From the NCBI GenBank assembly GCA_026399515.1, contig JAPLQT010000066.1, positions 1-54,740 of the forward strand: a stretch of DNA of 54,740 nucleotides, written 5' to 3'. The translations under genes and the position numbers were made by a program. The notes below the pieces were generated by a model that was not told the DNA's origin, ran no database searches, and saw only the letters and a list, made by a program, of their open reading frames with translations. Source of the stretch: Pseudomonadota bacterium. Lineage in GTDB: Bacteria > Pseudomonadota > Gammaproteobacteria > Burkholderiales > Rhodocyclaceae. Positions 34,845-42,679 of the stretch are shown here, one piece after another (position 1 is the first letter of the stretch; each line of letters opens with the position of its first letter).

Positions 34845-34859
34845 AAGATTATGCAGCCG

Positions 34860-35762
34860 TCAGAAACTGCGGCTGACGATGAAGTCGGTCAATTCGCCGA
34901 GTCGCCGCGATTTGTCGCCGAAGCTTGCCAGGGCCTCATGCGCCGCGCCGCGCAGTTCGGCTGCCTTGTCCTTGGCCTGGGCCAGGCCGAGCAGGCTGAC
35001 GTAGGTCGGCTTGTTCTGCGCGGCATCCTTGCCGGCGGTCTTGCCCAGCGTCGCGGTGTCGGATTCGCTGTCGAGAATGTCGTCGACGACCTGGAACAGC
35101 AGGCCGGCAATCTTGGCGTAACGGTCCAGCCCCGCCAGATGTGCCTCTGGCAGCGACTCGCCGCATGCGGCGCCGAGCAGCACGGCGGCGCGGATGAGTG
35201 CCCCTGTCTTGTGGATGTGCATGAACTCCAACTCGGCCAGCGACAAAGGCTGGCCGACCGCCGCCAGGTCGATGGCCTGCCCGCCGGCCATGCCGCGCGA
35301 CCCGGCGGCTTGCGCCAGCAGGCGCAGCATGTCGAGCTGACGCTTGGCGTCGCCCGCCAGGGGGTGTTCGGCCAGCAGTTGGAAAGCCAGCGCTTGCAGG
35401 GCATCGCCGACCAGCATGGCCGTGGCCTCGTCGAACTCGACATGGCAGGTCGGCTTGCCACGTCTCAGGACATCGTCATCCATGCAGGGCAAGTCGTCAT
35501 GCACCAGGGAATAGACATGGATGAGCTCTACTGCGGCTGCCGCGATATCCAGCCGGTCCGGGTCGGCGCCGCTGAGTTCGCCTGCGGCATGGCACAGCAG
35601 CGGCCGGACGCGCTTGCCGCCGCCGAGCGCGGCATAGCGCATGGCTTGATGCAGACGCTGCGGGGCGACGCCGGCGGGCGGCAGGAGTCTGTCCAGGGAG
35701 TTCTCCGTGCGCTTCTGCAAGCCGTCCATCCAGGCCGAAAAATCCATCGTGGATTCACGCAT
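34860..35762 (-). CDS. ispA: Farnesyl diphosphate synthase (short-chain prenyltransferase)
   Basis: This 300-residue trans-prenyltransferase condenses isopentenyl diphosphate with dimethylallyl and geranyl diphosphate. The first aspartate-rich motif is HDDLPCMDDDVLRRGKPTCH; the second is FQVVDDILDSESD. GGGKRVRPLL and MAGGQAIDL are also conserved. ATG 35762 overlaps the end of xseB by eight bases. ATG 35747 (MDFSAWMDG), five codons in, is an equally plausible start. The pattern around the first motif fits the C15 (farnesyl) class. It shares the transcript with xseB and dxs, so substrate supply and use are co-expressed. Confidence 0.94.
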   Translation of the reverse strand: MRESTMDFSAWMDGLQKRTENSLDRLLPPAGVAPQRLHQAMRYAALGGGKRVRPLLCHAAGELSGADPDRLDIAAAAVELIHVYSLVHDDLPCMDDDVLRRGKPTCHVEFDEATAMLVGDALQALAFQLLAEHPLAGDAKRQLDMLRLLAQAAGSRGMAGGQAIDLAAVGQPLSLAELEFMHIHKTGALIRAAVLLGAACGESLPEAHLAGLDRYAKIAGLLFQVVDDILDSESDTATLGKTAGKDAAQNKPTYVSLLGLAQAKDKAAELRGAAHEALASFGDKSRRLGELTDFIVSRSF

Positions 35763-36018
35763 CCCGTTCGTCGAGTGCCGGCTTGCCGGAAGCTGGCTCG
35801 AAATCATGCAGGCTGCCATTTTCCAGGATCTTCAGCTTCTGCTCGGCCGCGCCCAGCGCGTCCTGGCAGTGCTTGAGGAGAACCGCGCCGCGTTCGTAGG
35901 CGGCGAGAGATTCTTCCAGGGGGAGCTGTCCCGCCTCCATGTCCCGGACAATGGCTTCAAGCTCAGCCAGGGAAGCCTCGAAGGAGGCGGGAGTTGCATT
36001 AAGTTGGGATTTGGCCAT
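35755..36018 (-). CDS. xseB: Exodeoxyribonuclease VII small subunit
   Basis: This 87-residue small subunit of exonuclease VII contains SFEASLAELEAIVRDMEAGQ and PLEESLAAYERGAVLLKHCQ, two helices that match the XseB family and bind several copies to the long XseA subunit. The start at 36018 (MAKSQLNATP) gives the usual length; an in-frame ATG at 36120 is far upstream and unlikely. It begins the minus-strand xseB-ispA-dxs-folE2 group and overlaps ispA by eight bases. xseA is not in the window. Confidence 0.92.
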   Translation of the reverse strand: MAKSQLNATPASFEASLAELEAIVRDMEAGQLPLEESLAAYERGAVLLKHCQDALGAAEQKLKILENGSLHDFEPASGKPALDERDA

Positions 36019-36174
36019 GAATGCGGTCGCAGAGACTGATATCTGCGCGATGTGGTTCGTGGGAAAGGCAGGAAAATAACGCATTCTGCGCCATTCGGTC
36101 AAACATGTCTTGAGCGTCATGCCGATCGATCAACGTGAACAGGTCTGCGCCGATATCGACTGGCATAAGTAGCC

Positions 36175-36209
36175 CTAGGGTACCAGTGCCCGCCTTTGGG
36201 TCTAGGGTA
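36175..36209. repeat. CTAGGGTA direct repeat and possible -10 in the Rieske gene promoter region
   Basis: CTAGGGTA occurs at 36175-36182 and 36202-36209, 27 bases apart. The second copy runs into TATACT (36208-36213), a plausible -10 element 46 bases before the oxygenase ATG. The first copy is part of CCCTAGGG, a palindrome. The repeats could be an activator or repressor site. Confidence 0.4.
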
Positions 36210-36258
36210 TACTTAAACATTTTCCGGTTTCCGGGTTCCACCTTGGGGGTTGGGAGAT

Positions 36259-37392
36259 ATGTCCGACATCATCGAATTGGCCAACGCTGCTGCGCGTCTC
36301 GCGCCCGCCGCTTCACAACTTCCCGTTTCCTGGTATTTCGACGAGAAGCTGTTCGAATTGGAGCAGCGGCTACTCTTCGACGCCGGCCCGGGCTATGTGG
36401 GCCATGAGTTGATGGTCCCCGAAGCGCATGATTACCGCAGCCTGGAATGGCTGGGTCATGCCAAGCTGCTGGTGCGCCAGGAGGCGGATGGCAACATCGA
36501 ACTGCTGTCGAATGTCTGCCGCCATCGCCAGGCGATCATGCTGCAAGGTTCGGGCAATGCCAGGAACATCGTCTGCCCGATCCACCGCTGGACCTACGAT
36601 TTGCAGGGAAAACTGATGGGCGCACCGCATTTCCCGGCCAATCCCTGCCTGCATCTCGACAAGCAAAGCCTGGAAAAATGGAAAGGCCTGCTGTTCAAGG
36701 GACCGCGTTCGGCGCGAGCGGATCTCGCCGGAATGAAGCTGGCCGACGATGCTGAGCACAACATCTTCGATTTCTCCGGCTACAAGCTCGACCGCGTCGA
36801 GATGCACCAGTGCAACTACAACTGGAAGACTTTCATCGAGGTCTACCTGGAAGACTATCACGTCGTGCCCTATCATCCGGGCCTGGGGAACTTCGTTACC
36901 TGCGACGATCTCACCTGGCAGTTCGGCGAGTGGTACTCGGTGCAGCGGGTCGGCGTCACGCCTTTGCAAAAATCCGGGTCCCCGGTCTACGCACGCTGGC
37001 AAAAAGCCCTGCTCGACTACTATCGAGGCGAAAAACCCAGGCAGGGCGCGGTGTGGCTCACCTATTATCCGAACATCATGGTCGAGTGGTATCCGCACGT
37101 GCTGGTAGTGTCGACCCTGATCCCGCAGGACGTGCATAGAACGCTGAACGTCGTCGAGTTCTATTATCCAGAGGACATCGCTCTGTTCGAGCGCGAGTTG
37201 ATCGAGGCCGAACAGGCCGCCTATATGGAGACGGCGATCGAGGACGACGACATCGGCGAGCGCATGGACCGCGGCCGGTTGGCCCTGATGAAACAGGGGC
37301 TGAGCCAGACCGGCCCCTACCAGTCGCCGATGGAAGACGGCATGCAGCATTTTCACGAATTTTACCGGCGCATCATTGAACCGCATATCTGA
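36259..37392 (+). CDS. Rieske non-heme iron oxygenase, alpha-subunit type
   Basis: This 377-residue aromatic-ring-hydroxylating dioxygenase-like protein coordinates its Rieske [2Fe-2S] cluster through CRHR at about residue 89 and CPIHRW about 19 residues later. The catalytic domain shows NWKTFIEVYLEDYHVVPYH, with the iron histidines spaced H-x4-H and an aspartate two residues before the first. ATG 36259 has GGGAG three bases upstream. No ferredoxin, reductase or beta-subunit gene is adjacent, so the electron donor is encoded elsewhere. The gene is divergent from the isoprenoid operon, a pairing I recall from other betaproteobacteria, but the substrate is unknown. Choline monooxygenase-like and demethylase activities are alternatives. 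Confidence 0.85.
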   Translation: MSDIIELANAAARLAPAASQLPVSWYFDEKLFELEQRLLFDAGPGYVGHELMVPEAHDYRSLEWLGHAKLLVRQEADGNIELLSNVCRHRQAIMLQGSGNARNIVCPIHRWTYDLQGKLMGAPHFPANPCLHLDKQSLEKWKGLLFKGPRSARADLAGMKLADDAEHNIFDFSGYKLDRVEMHQCNYNWKTFIEVYLEDYHVVPYHPGLGNFVTCDDLTWQFGEWYSVQRVGVTPLQKSGSPVYARWQKALLDYYRGEKPRQGAVWLTYYPNIMVEWYPHVLVVSTLIPQDVHRTLNVVEFYYPEDIALFERELIEAEQAAYMETAIEDDDIGERMDRGRLALMKQGLSQTGPYQSPMEDGMQHFHEFYRRIIEPHI

Positions 37393-37444
37393 ACCGGGAG
37401 GCGGGCGCTAGCTCGTAGCTCGGACAATCGAGTCTGAATATTCA

Positions 37445-38317
37445 ATGCAATCTTTATGGATGGTTGCGGCGAGCCTGCTGTTCGCCTGCATGGGGGTCTG
37501 CGTCAAACTGGGCAGTGCGCGGTTCTCCGCGGCGGAACTGGTCTTCTCGCGCGGCGCGATCGCGCTGCTGCTGATTTACGCCTACGTTCGTCTCGCCGGC
37601 TTGTCGCTGGCAACGCCGCACTGGCGCACCCACCTGATACGGGGCCTGGCGGGCTTCATTTCACTGGTAATGTACTTCTACGCCATCAGCATGATCCCGC
37701 TGGCCACGGCGGTGACGCTCAACTATACATCGCCGCTGTTTCTGGCCTTGCTGCTGGCTTTCTGGCTGAAAGAGCGCATCCGTCCCTTGCTGTTTGTCGC
37801 CCTGGCGATGGGATTTGTGGGCGTGATCCTGCTGTTGCGGCCGAGCTGGAGTTCCGGCCAGATCGCCGGCGGCTTGTTCGGACTTGGCTCCGGCGTCATC
37901 GCCAGCGTGGCTTATCTGAACGTGCGCAAGCTCGGCGAACTGGGTGAACCCGAATGGCGCACGGTGTTTTATTTCTCGCTGATCGCGGCGATCGGCGGTT
38001 TGCCCTGGGTATTGTGGGGATTGGCTGGCGCCGGCCAACTCCTGCCCGCCATCGATGCCCGCGGCTGGCTGCTGCTGCTCGGCGTCGGCGGTTTCGGCGC
38101 GCTGGCCCAGCTCTGCATGACGCGCGCCTACAAGCACGGCAAGACCATGGTCAGCGCCAGCTTGGCCTACAGCACGGTGGTGTTTTCCAGCCTGTTCGGC
38201 ATGTGGCTGTGGGGTGAGACGCTGCCCATCGTGGCGTTGATGGGCATGGGATTGATCCTCGCCAGCGGTATTTTCGCCACCGCTTTGTCGCATGCCGCAC
38301 CGGTCGAGCAGGATTGA
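37445..38317 (+). CDS. EamA/DMT-family transporter
   Basis: This 290-residue membrane protein with ten predicted helices is arranged as two EamA repeats. The first ends around FVALAMGFVGVILLLRPSW, the second around MVSASLAYSTVVFSSLFGMW. LNYTSPLFLALLLAFWLKERI is the conserved motif at the end of the first repeat. Such proteins export amino acids or other metabolites, or act as S-adenosylmethionine or riboflavin transporters; the substrate cannot be told. It starts 52 bases after the Rieske oxygenase gene on the same strand, so co-transcription is possible but not shown. Confidence 0.87.
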   Translation: MQSLWMVAASLLFACMGVCVKLGSARFSAAELVFSRGAIALLLIYAYVRLAGLSLATPHWRTHLIRGLAGFISLVMYFYAISMIPLATAVTLNYTSPLFLALLLAFWLKERIRPLLFVALAMGFVGVILLLRPSWSSGQIAGGLFGLGSGVIASVAYLNVRKLGELGEPEWRTVFYFSLIAAIGGLPWVLWGLAGAGQLLPAIDARGWLLLLGVGGFGALAQLCMTRAYKHGKTMVSASLAYSTVVFSSLFGMWLWGETLPIVALMGMGLILASGIFATALSHAAPVEQD

Positions 38318-38323
38318 TATACT
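38315..38323 (+). promoter_or_regulatory. Possible extended -10 promoter of the SpoIIAA-like gene
   Basis: TGATATACT (38315-38323) combines a TGn extension with TATACT, about 34 bases before the next start. It overlaps the end of the transporter gene. Confidence 0.35.
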
Positions 38324-38357
38324 GCGGCCATCGTCCTTCGTCCTTCAGGGGTTATTC

Positions 38358-38717
38358 ATGATTACCACCGATCATCAGGGCAACCTGGTTTCCGTCGCCG
38401 TCTTCGGCGAGTTCACGCTGGCCGATTTCAAGGAATTCGAAGAAGCCGTGCGTCACAACATCCAGTTCGAGGGGCGGGTCAACCTGTTCGTCGACTTGCG
38501 GCAGATGGCCGACTTCACCGTCGACGTTGCCTGGGAGGAAATCAAGTTCTCGCGCCAGCATCTGCACGACTTCAGGCGCATCGCCGTGCTGACCGCGAGC
38601 CAATGGATTGCGTGGAGCGCCTGGCTGTCCCAAGCCTTCATCGATGCCGATCTGCGTGTCTTCGGCGATGAAGCTGATGCGCGCGCGTGGCTGGAAATCG
38701 GCGAGGGCAGCCTGTGA
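38358..38717 (+). CDS. SpoIIAA-like (STAS-fold) small protein
   Basis: This 119-residue cytoplasmic protein of the SpoIIAA-like family has an STAS-type fold with VNLFVDLRQMADFTVDVAW and a predicted DHLFVDLR-type strand. Members are widespread in proteobacteria and uncharacterised; they are thought to bind small ligands or partner proteins. The start at 38358 is chosen by homology length; an in-frame upstream start at 38292 would overlap the transporter gene. The next gene's GTG start overlaps its stop, so the two are probably translated together. Confidence 0.78.
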   Translation: MITTDHQGNLVSVAVFGEFTLADFKEFEEAVRHNIQFEGRVNLFVDLRQMADFTVDVAWEEIKFSRQHLHDFRRIAVLTASQWIAWSAWLSQAFIDADLRVFGDEADARAWLEIGEGSL

Positions 38718-39568
38718 GTCAATTGCTGGTCAACACCGCGGAACTCGCGGCGCACCTCGGCGACCCCTCATGGTGTGTCTTCGACTGCCGCCATGACCTC
38801 AAGCAGATCGAGTATGGTGCCCAAGCCTATGCGCGTGGCCATATTCCCGGCGCGCAGTTCCTGGATATGGACCACGACCTGTCGGGACCGACCACCGGCA
38901 GAAACGGCCGCCACCCCTTGCCCGATCCGGAAGTCCTGGCGAATAAGCTGTCCCGGTGTGGCGTCGGCGGCAATACCCAGGTCGTCGCCTACGATAATGA
39001 AGGAGGCATTTTTGCGTCGCGCCTGTGGTGGCTGCTGCGTTGGCTGGGCCATGAGCAGGTTGCGGTTCTCGACGGCGGCCTGGCCGGATGGAAGCGCGCC
39101 AAACTGCCGCTGGAAGTGGGCGTGCCGCTGATTTCACCGGCGGAGTTCGAGGTCCGGCTCGACGCTGCTAGCGATATGCAGGTCGATAGCGCTTTCGTCA
39201 TGGCGCATCTCGACAGGACGGGTATGACGGTGGTCGATGCGCGCAGTCCCGAGCGTTTTCGGGGCGAGAACGAGACCCTCGATCCGGTGGGCGGCCATAT
39301 CCCCGGCGCGATCAACCGCTTCTACGCCGACAATCTGGACGACGACGGTTGCTACTTCAAACCCGCCGCCCAGTTGCGTGAGGAATACGAGGACTTGCTG
39401 GCAGGCCAGGATCCGCGCCTGGTCGTGCAGCAATGCGGCTCCGGCGTCACCGCCTGCCACAACATGCTGGCGATGGAACTGGCCGGTCTCTCCGGCTCGA
39501 AGCTGTACGTGGGATCCTGGAGCGAGTGGTGCAGCGATTCGGCGCGGCCGGTGGCGACCGGAGACTAA
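38714..39568 (+). CDS. sseA: 3-mercaptopyruvate/thiosulfate sulfurtransferase
   Basis: This 284-residue protein has two rhodanese domains. The first is inactive and includes VFDCRHDL and ARGHIPGAQFLDMDHDL. The second carries the active loop CGSGVTACHNML and VVDARSPERFRGE. A CGSGVT loop is the signature of mercaptopyruvate sulfurtransferases; classical rhodaneses have CRKGVT. It transfers sulfane sulfur to acceptors such as cyanide or thioredoxin. The GTG start at 38714 overlaps the upstream stop. Its stop overlaps that of queG on the other strand, so the two converge with no intergenic terminator. Confidence 0.9.
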   Translation: MSQLLVNTAELAAHLGDPSWCVFDCRHDLKQIEYGAQAYARGHIPGAQFLDMDHDLSGPTTGRNGRHPLPDPEVLANKLSRCGVGGNTQVVAYDNEGGIFASRLWWLLRWLGHEQVAVLDGGLAGWKRAKLPLEVGVPLISPAEFEVRLDAASDMQVDSAFVMAHLDRTGMTVVDARSPERFRGENETLDPVGGHIPGAINRFYADNLDDDGCYFKPAAQLREEYEDLLAGQDPRLVVQQCGSGVTACHNMLAMELAGLSGSKLYVGSWSEWCSDSARPVATGD

Positions 39569-40638
39569 GCCCGGTGCTGGGCCAACGCCCAGGCCACATG
39601 TTCGCGTACCAGCGCCGAGACATCATCCTGCCGCGTTTGCAGCGCCGCGATGACCTCGGCCGTTGACGGCGCATTCCCCAGCGCCACCGCGATATTTCTT
39701 AGCCAGCGCTGGTAGCCGATGCGGTGGATCGCCGAGCCGGCCATCTTTTGCTTGAATTCCGGCTCGCTCCAGCCGAACAGCTCGGACAGGCGGGCCTGGT
39801 CCAACCCATGGCGCACGGCGAAGTCCTCCTCGTGGGTGAGCGGTGCGCCCCTGTTCCACGGGCAGCATAGCTGGCAGTCGTCGCAGCCATATACCCGGTT
39901 GCCGATCAAGGGGCGGAGTTCGACAGGAATACTACCCTGCAATTCGATGGTCAGATAGGAAATGCAGCGTCGCGCATCGATCCGGTAGGGCGCGACGATG
40001 GCACCGGTGGGACAGGCGGCGATGCAGGCGGCGCAAGTGCCGCAATGGTCGGCAATCGGGGTATCGGGCGGCAGCGGCAAGGCCGTATATATTTCACCGA
40101 GAAAGAAGGTCGATCCCGCCTCGCGCGACAGCAGCAAGGTATGTTTGCCGCGCCAGCCGAGCCCGCCCATGGCCGCGAGTTCGACTTCCAGCACCGGCGC
40201 CGAGTCGGTGAATACGCGATGAACGTAGGCGCCGATCCCATCCTCGATGCGAGCGGCGAGTTTTTGCAGACGTGCCCGCAGCAGCTTGTGGTAGTCGCGG
40301 CCCAGTGCATAGCGGGAGACATAGGCGCGTTCGCCGTCGGCGAGATTGTCCAGCGCCGCGGCGGCATCCGCGGTGGCCGGCCAGTAGTCGAGGCGCGCGG
40401 TGATCACGCTCACGGTGCCGGGCAGCAGTTCGCCGGGCCTGGCGCGCTTGACACCGTGGCGTGCCATATAATCCATCTCGCCGTGGTAGCCGGCGGCAAG
40501 CCAGGCCAGCAGTCCGGTTTCCGCCGCACCCAGATCGGCGGCCGAGGCGATGCCGATCGCGGCGAAGCCCAATTCCCGCCCCCACGTCTTTATATCCGTG
40601 GCGAGCGCCTTCCAATCCGGAGAGTTTTGCAAATGCAT
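39565..40638 (-). CDS. queG: Epoxyqueuosine reductase
   Basis: This 357-residue iron-sulfur and cobalamin enzyme performs the last step of queuosine synthesis in tRNA. Two [4Fe-4S] clusters are visible in CGTCAACIAACPTGAI and CDDCQLCCPWNRGAP, with the catalytic aspartate region in VFTDSAPVLE. A C-terminal HEAT-like helix pair follows. The start at 40638 (MHLQNSPDWKAL) gives the normal length; in-frame readings further upstream cross tsaE. Its start overlaps the divergent tsaE start by six bases. FolE2, which makes the first pathway intermediate, is encoded in this window as well. Confidence 0.94.
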   Translation of the reverse strand: MHLQNSPDWKALATDIKTWGRELGFAAIGIASAADLGAAETGLLAWLAAGYHGEMDYMARHGVKRARPGELLPGTVSVITARLDYWPATADAAAALDNLADGERAYVSRYALGRDYHKLLRARLQKLAARIEDGIGAYVHRVFTDSAPVLEVELAAMGGLGWRGKHTLLLSREAGSTFFLGEIYTALPLPPDTPIADHCGTCAACIAACPTGAIVAPYRIDARRCISYLTIELQGSIPVELRPLIGNRVYGCDDCQLCCPWNRGAPLTHEEDFAVRHGLDQARLSELFGWSEPEFKQKMAGSAIHRIGYQRWLRNIAVALGNAPSTAEVIAALQTRQDDVSALVREHVAWALAQHRA

Positions 40639-41214
40639 GAGGATCGTGACCAGGTGTCGAGCTTCCCGCCGCAGGGGATTTTCCAGGGCGATGATACCGC
40701 CACAAGCTTGTTTCTGCCCGACGAGGCGGCAACCCTGGCGCTGGGTGGCGCCCTGGCCGCTGCCTTGACTCAAGTCCCTCCGGGTATCGTCGTATACCTT
40801 GAAGGAGACCTCGGCGCGGGCAAGACGACGCTGGTGCGCGGTCTGCTCAGGGAACTGGGTTATGCAGGCAAGGTCAAGAGCCCGACCTACACCCTAGTTG
40901 AACTTTATGCTATTTCTAGATTAAACTTGTATCACTTTGATTTTTATCGGTTCGAACAGCCGGAAGAATATCTCGATGCTGGACTCGACGAATACTTTCA
41001 GGACGTGGGCATTTGTCTCGTCGAATGGCCGGACAAGGCCGGCGCTTATCTGCCGCCCGCCGACCTGCGTGTGCGGCTTTCGCTGGCGCAAGATGGGCGG
41101 CAAGCGGAATTGCTGGCGCAGAGTGGGAAGGGCCGTGTATGCCTGACGAGTTTGAATTTCCGCCCGGACAACACTCCCGACGCGACGTCCTCAAGTTCGC
41201 TGCCGCAACGCTGA
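40633..41214 (+). CDS. tsaE: tRNA threonylcarbamoyladenosine synthesis ATPase
   Basis: This P-loop ATPase of about 193 residues works with TsaB and TsaD to make t6A37 in tRNA. The Walker A motif GDLGAGKTTLVRGL, the conserved SPTYTLVE and the segment YHFDFYR are present. ATG 40633 was chosen, although it lies inside the start of the divergent queG; GTG 40654 or TTG 40708 would give the compact N-terminus LFLPDEAATLALG of most family members. The C-terminal 25 residues overlap the amidase gene in another frame. The stretch near 40896-40962 is noticeably AT-rich compared with its surroundings. Confidence 0.9.
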   Translation: MHEDRDQVSSFPPQGIFQGDDTATSLFLPDEAATLALGGALAAALTQVPPGIVVYLEGDLGAGKTTLVRGLLRELGYAGKVKSPTYTLVELYAISRLNLYHFDFYRFEQPEEYLDAGLDEYFQDVGICLVEWPDKAGAYLPPADLRVRLSLAQDGRQAELLAQSGKGRVCLTSLNFRPDNTPDATSSSSLPQR

Positions 41215-42440
41215 CGCTGCTCGTTACCCATCGCGCCGCGGGCGCGGCGACCGCGGCACTCGCCAACGTGTTGGCGGTGCGCGTCTGGCCCGCCAGGGAT
41301 TACACCCGCATCACCCTGGAACACAGCCAGCCGCTCAAGTTCACGCATATGCTGGTGAAGGATCCGGAACGGTTGGTCGTCGACCTCGAAGGCGTCGAAT
41401 TCAACTCGATACTGCAAAACCTTCCCGGCAAGATTTCAGAAACCGATCCTTACATAAAGTTGATCCGCGCCGGACGCAACAAGCCCGACGTGGTGCGCCT
41501 GGTGATCGAACTCAAGGGCGAGCACGGATCGGTCAGGCCGCAGGTGTTTACGTTGAACCCGGTGGGCGAATATGCGCATCGCCTGGTGCTCGACCTTTAT
41601 CCGAGCGAACCCGTCGATCCGCTGATGGCATTATTGGAAAAGAATGCGGGACCCTCGCCCAAGCCCGAAGCCGGCGTCGAGCCGCGCGACAAGCCGCCGG
41701 CCAACGACAGGGTGGATATCGCGCGCCTGGTCACCATCGCCATCGATCCGGGTCATGGCGGCGAAGATCCGGGGGCCATAGGCCACGGCGGCAGCCACGA
41801 GAAAGATGTCACGCTCTCCATCGCGCATCGGCTCAAGGCCAGGATCGATGCCGAGCCGAATATGCGGACCTTGTTGACGCGCGACGGCGATTATTTCATT
41901 CCCCTGCATCAGCGCGTCCAGAAAGCCCGCCGCGTGCAGGCCGACCTGTTCGTCTCGATCCATGCCGACGCCTTCATCAAGCCGACCGCGCGCGGTTCCA
42001 GCGTCTTCGTGCTGTCCGAGAATGGCGCTTCCTCGTCCGCGGCGCGCTGGATGGCCCAGCGCGAAAATGCCGCCGACCTGATCGGCGGCGTCAACCTCGG
42101 CGTCAAGGATCGCTTCCTGGCGCGTACCCTGCTGGACCTGTCGCAGACGGCGACGAACAACGACAGCCTGAAGCTGGGCAAGGCGGTACTGGGCGAGCTC
42201 GGCGGCATCAACGCCCTGCACAGAGGACAGGTCGAGCTGGCCGGCTTCGCAGTGCTCAAGGCGCCGGATATTCCATCGATCCTGGTCGAAACCGCTTTCA
42301 TATCCAACATCGAAGAAGAAAAAAGGCTGGCCGACGAGGCCTACCAGGACAAAATGGCCGAAGCCATCCTGCGCGGCATCAAGCGCTATTTCTCCCGCAA
42401 TCCGCCGCTCGCCAAGTCCAGACTGGCGCTCATCAACTAA
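41139..42440 (+). CDS. amiC: N-acetylmuramoyl-L-alanine amidase (AmiC type, Tat-exported)
   Basis: This 433-residue periplasmic zinc amidase splits daughter-cell peptidoglycan. The N-terminus has a twin-arginine signal, SRRDVLKFAAATLTLL. An AMIN domain (about residues 45-150) targets it to the septum. The amidase_3 domain shows IAIDPGHGGEDPGAIG, the EKDVTLSIA glutamate, DLFVSIHADAF and LVETAFISN, the zinc ligands and catalytic glutamate. ATG 41139 lies inside tsaE, a 76-base overlap, and gives the Tat motif at the right place. This tsaE-amidase order is common in proteobacteria. Confidence 0.93.
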   Translation: MPDEFEFPPGQHSRRDVLKFAAATLTLLVTHRAAGAATAALANVLAVRVWPARDYTRITLEHSQPLKFTHMLVKDPERLVVDLEGVEFNSILQNLPGKISETDPYIKLIRAGRNKPDVVRLVIELKGEHGSVRPQVFTLNPVGEYAHRLVLDLYPSEPVDPLMALLEKNAGPSPKPEAGVEPRDKPPANDRVDIARLVTIAIDPGHGGEDPGAIGHGGSHEKDVTLSIAHRLKARIDAEPNMRTLLTRDGDYFIPLHQRVQKARRVQADLFVSIHADAFIKPTARGSSVFVLSENGASSSAARWMAQRENAADLIGGVNLGVKDRFLARTLLDLSQTATNNDSLKLGKAVLGELGGINALHRGQVELAGFAVLKAPDIPSILVETAFISNIEEEKRLADEAYQDKMAEAILRGIKRYFSRNPPLAKSRLALIN

Positions 42441-42508
42441 CTTTCATGATGCGTGGGGTACGCCCGAAGGAAGTCCCCTGGTGGGACGCCCCCGATCATG
42501 AAAGTTAG
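42437..42508. repeat. Inverted repeat spanning the amidase stop codon
   Basis: CTAACTTTCATGAT (42437-42450) is perfectly complementary to ATCATGAAAGTTAG (42495-42508). The 44-base interior is G-rich and partly self-complementary. Together they could form a long stem-loop overlapping the amidase stop, possibly a terminator, a REP-like element or the scar of a small mobile repeat. Confidence 0.75.
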
Positions 42509-42536
42509 CGGCATTCTCCTGGCCCCCCACCCCCGG

Positions 42537-42556
42537 CCCCCGCCCCGGGGCGGGGG
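42537..42556. repeat. Perfect 20-base GC palindrome in a C-rich tract
   Basis: CCCCCGCCCC is followed directly by GGGGCGGGGG and then TTAAA. It lies in a C-rich stretch (42520-42556) and may act as a terminator for the amidase transcript, though the loop is absent and the T-run is minimal. Such tracts also cause sequencing errors, so the exact length is uncertain. Confidence 0.6.
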
Positions 42557-42636
42557 TTAAATGTGCTCGCTGCGCTCGTGGGTTACCAGGCGCTTCGTAA
42601 CTGTATTTCACGCTAAGGCTCGCCGGGCCGGGCTGA

Positions 42637-42642
42637 TATAAT
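42637..42642 (+). promoter_or_regulatory. Consensus -10 element upstream of ribF
   Basis: TATAAT lies 37 bases before the ribF start. No convincing -35 is seen at the proper spacing. Confidence 0.4.
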
Positions 42643-42679
42643 CCGCCCTCTTTCGACGAGACTGGGCGGCATAGCGGTA

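Noticed and set aside
36370-37386. A 338-residue frame opposite the Rieske oxygenase gene
   Set aside because: Antisense to a gene with all catalytic residues; no domain seen.
42537-42556. Simple intrinsic terminator after the amidase gene
   Set aside because: The perfect palindrome has no loop and almost no T-run, so it is listed as a repeat with possible terminator role only.
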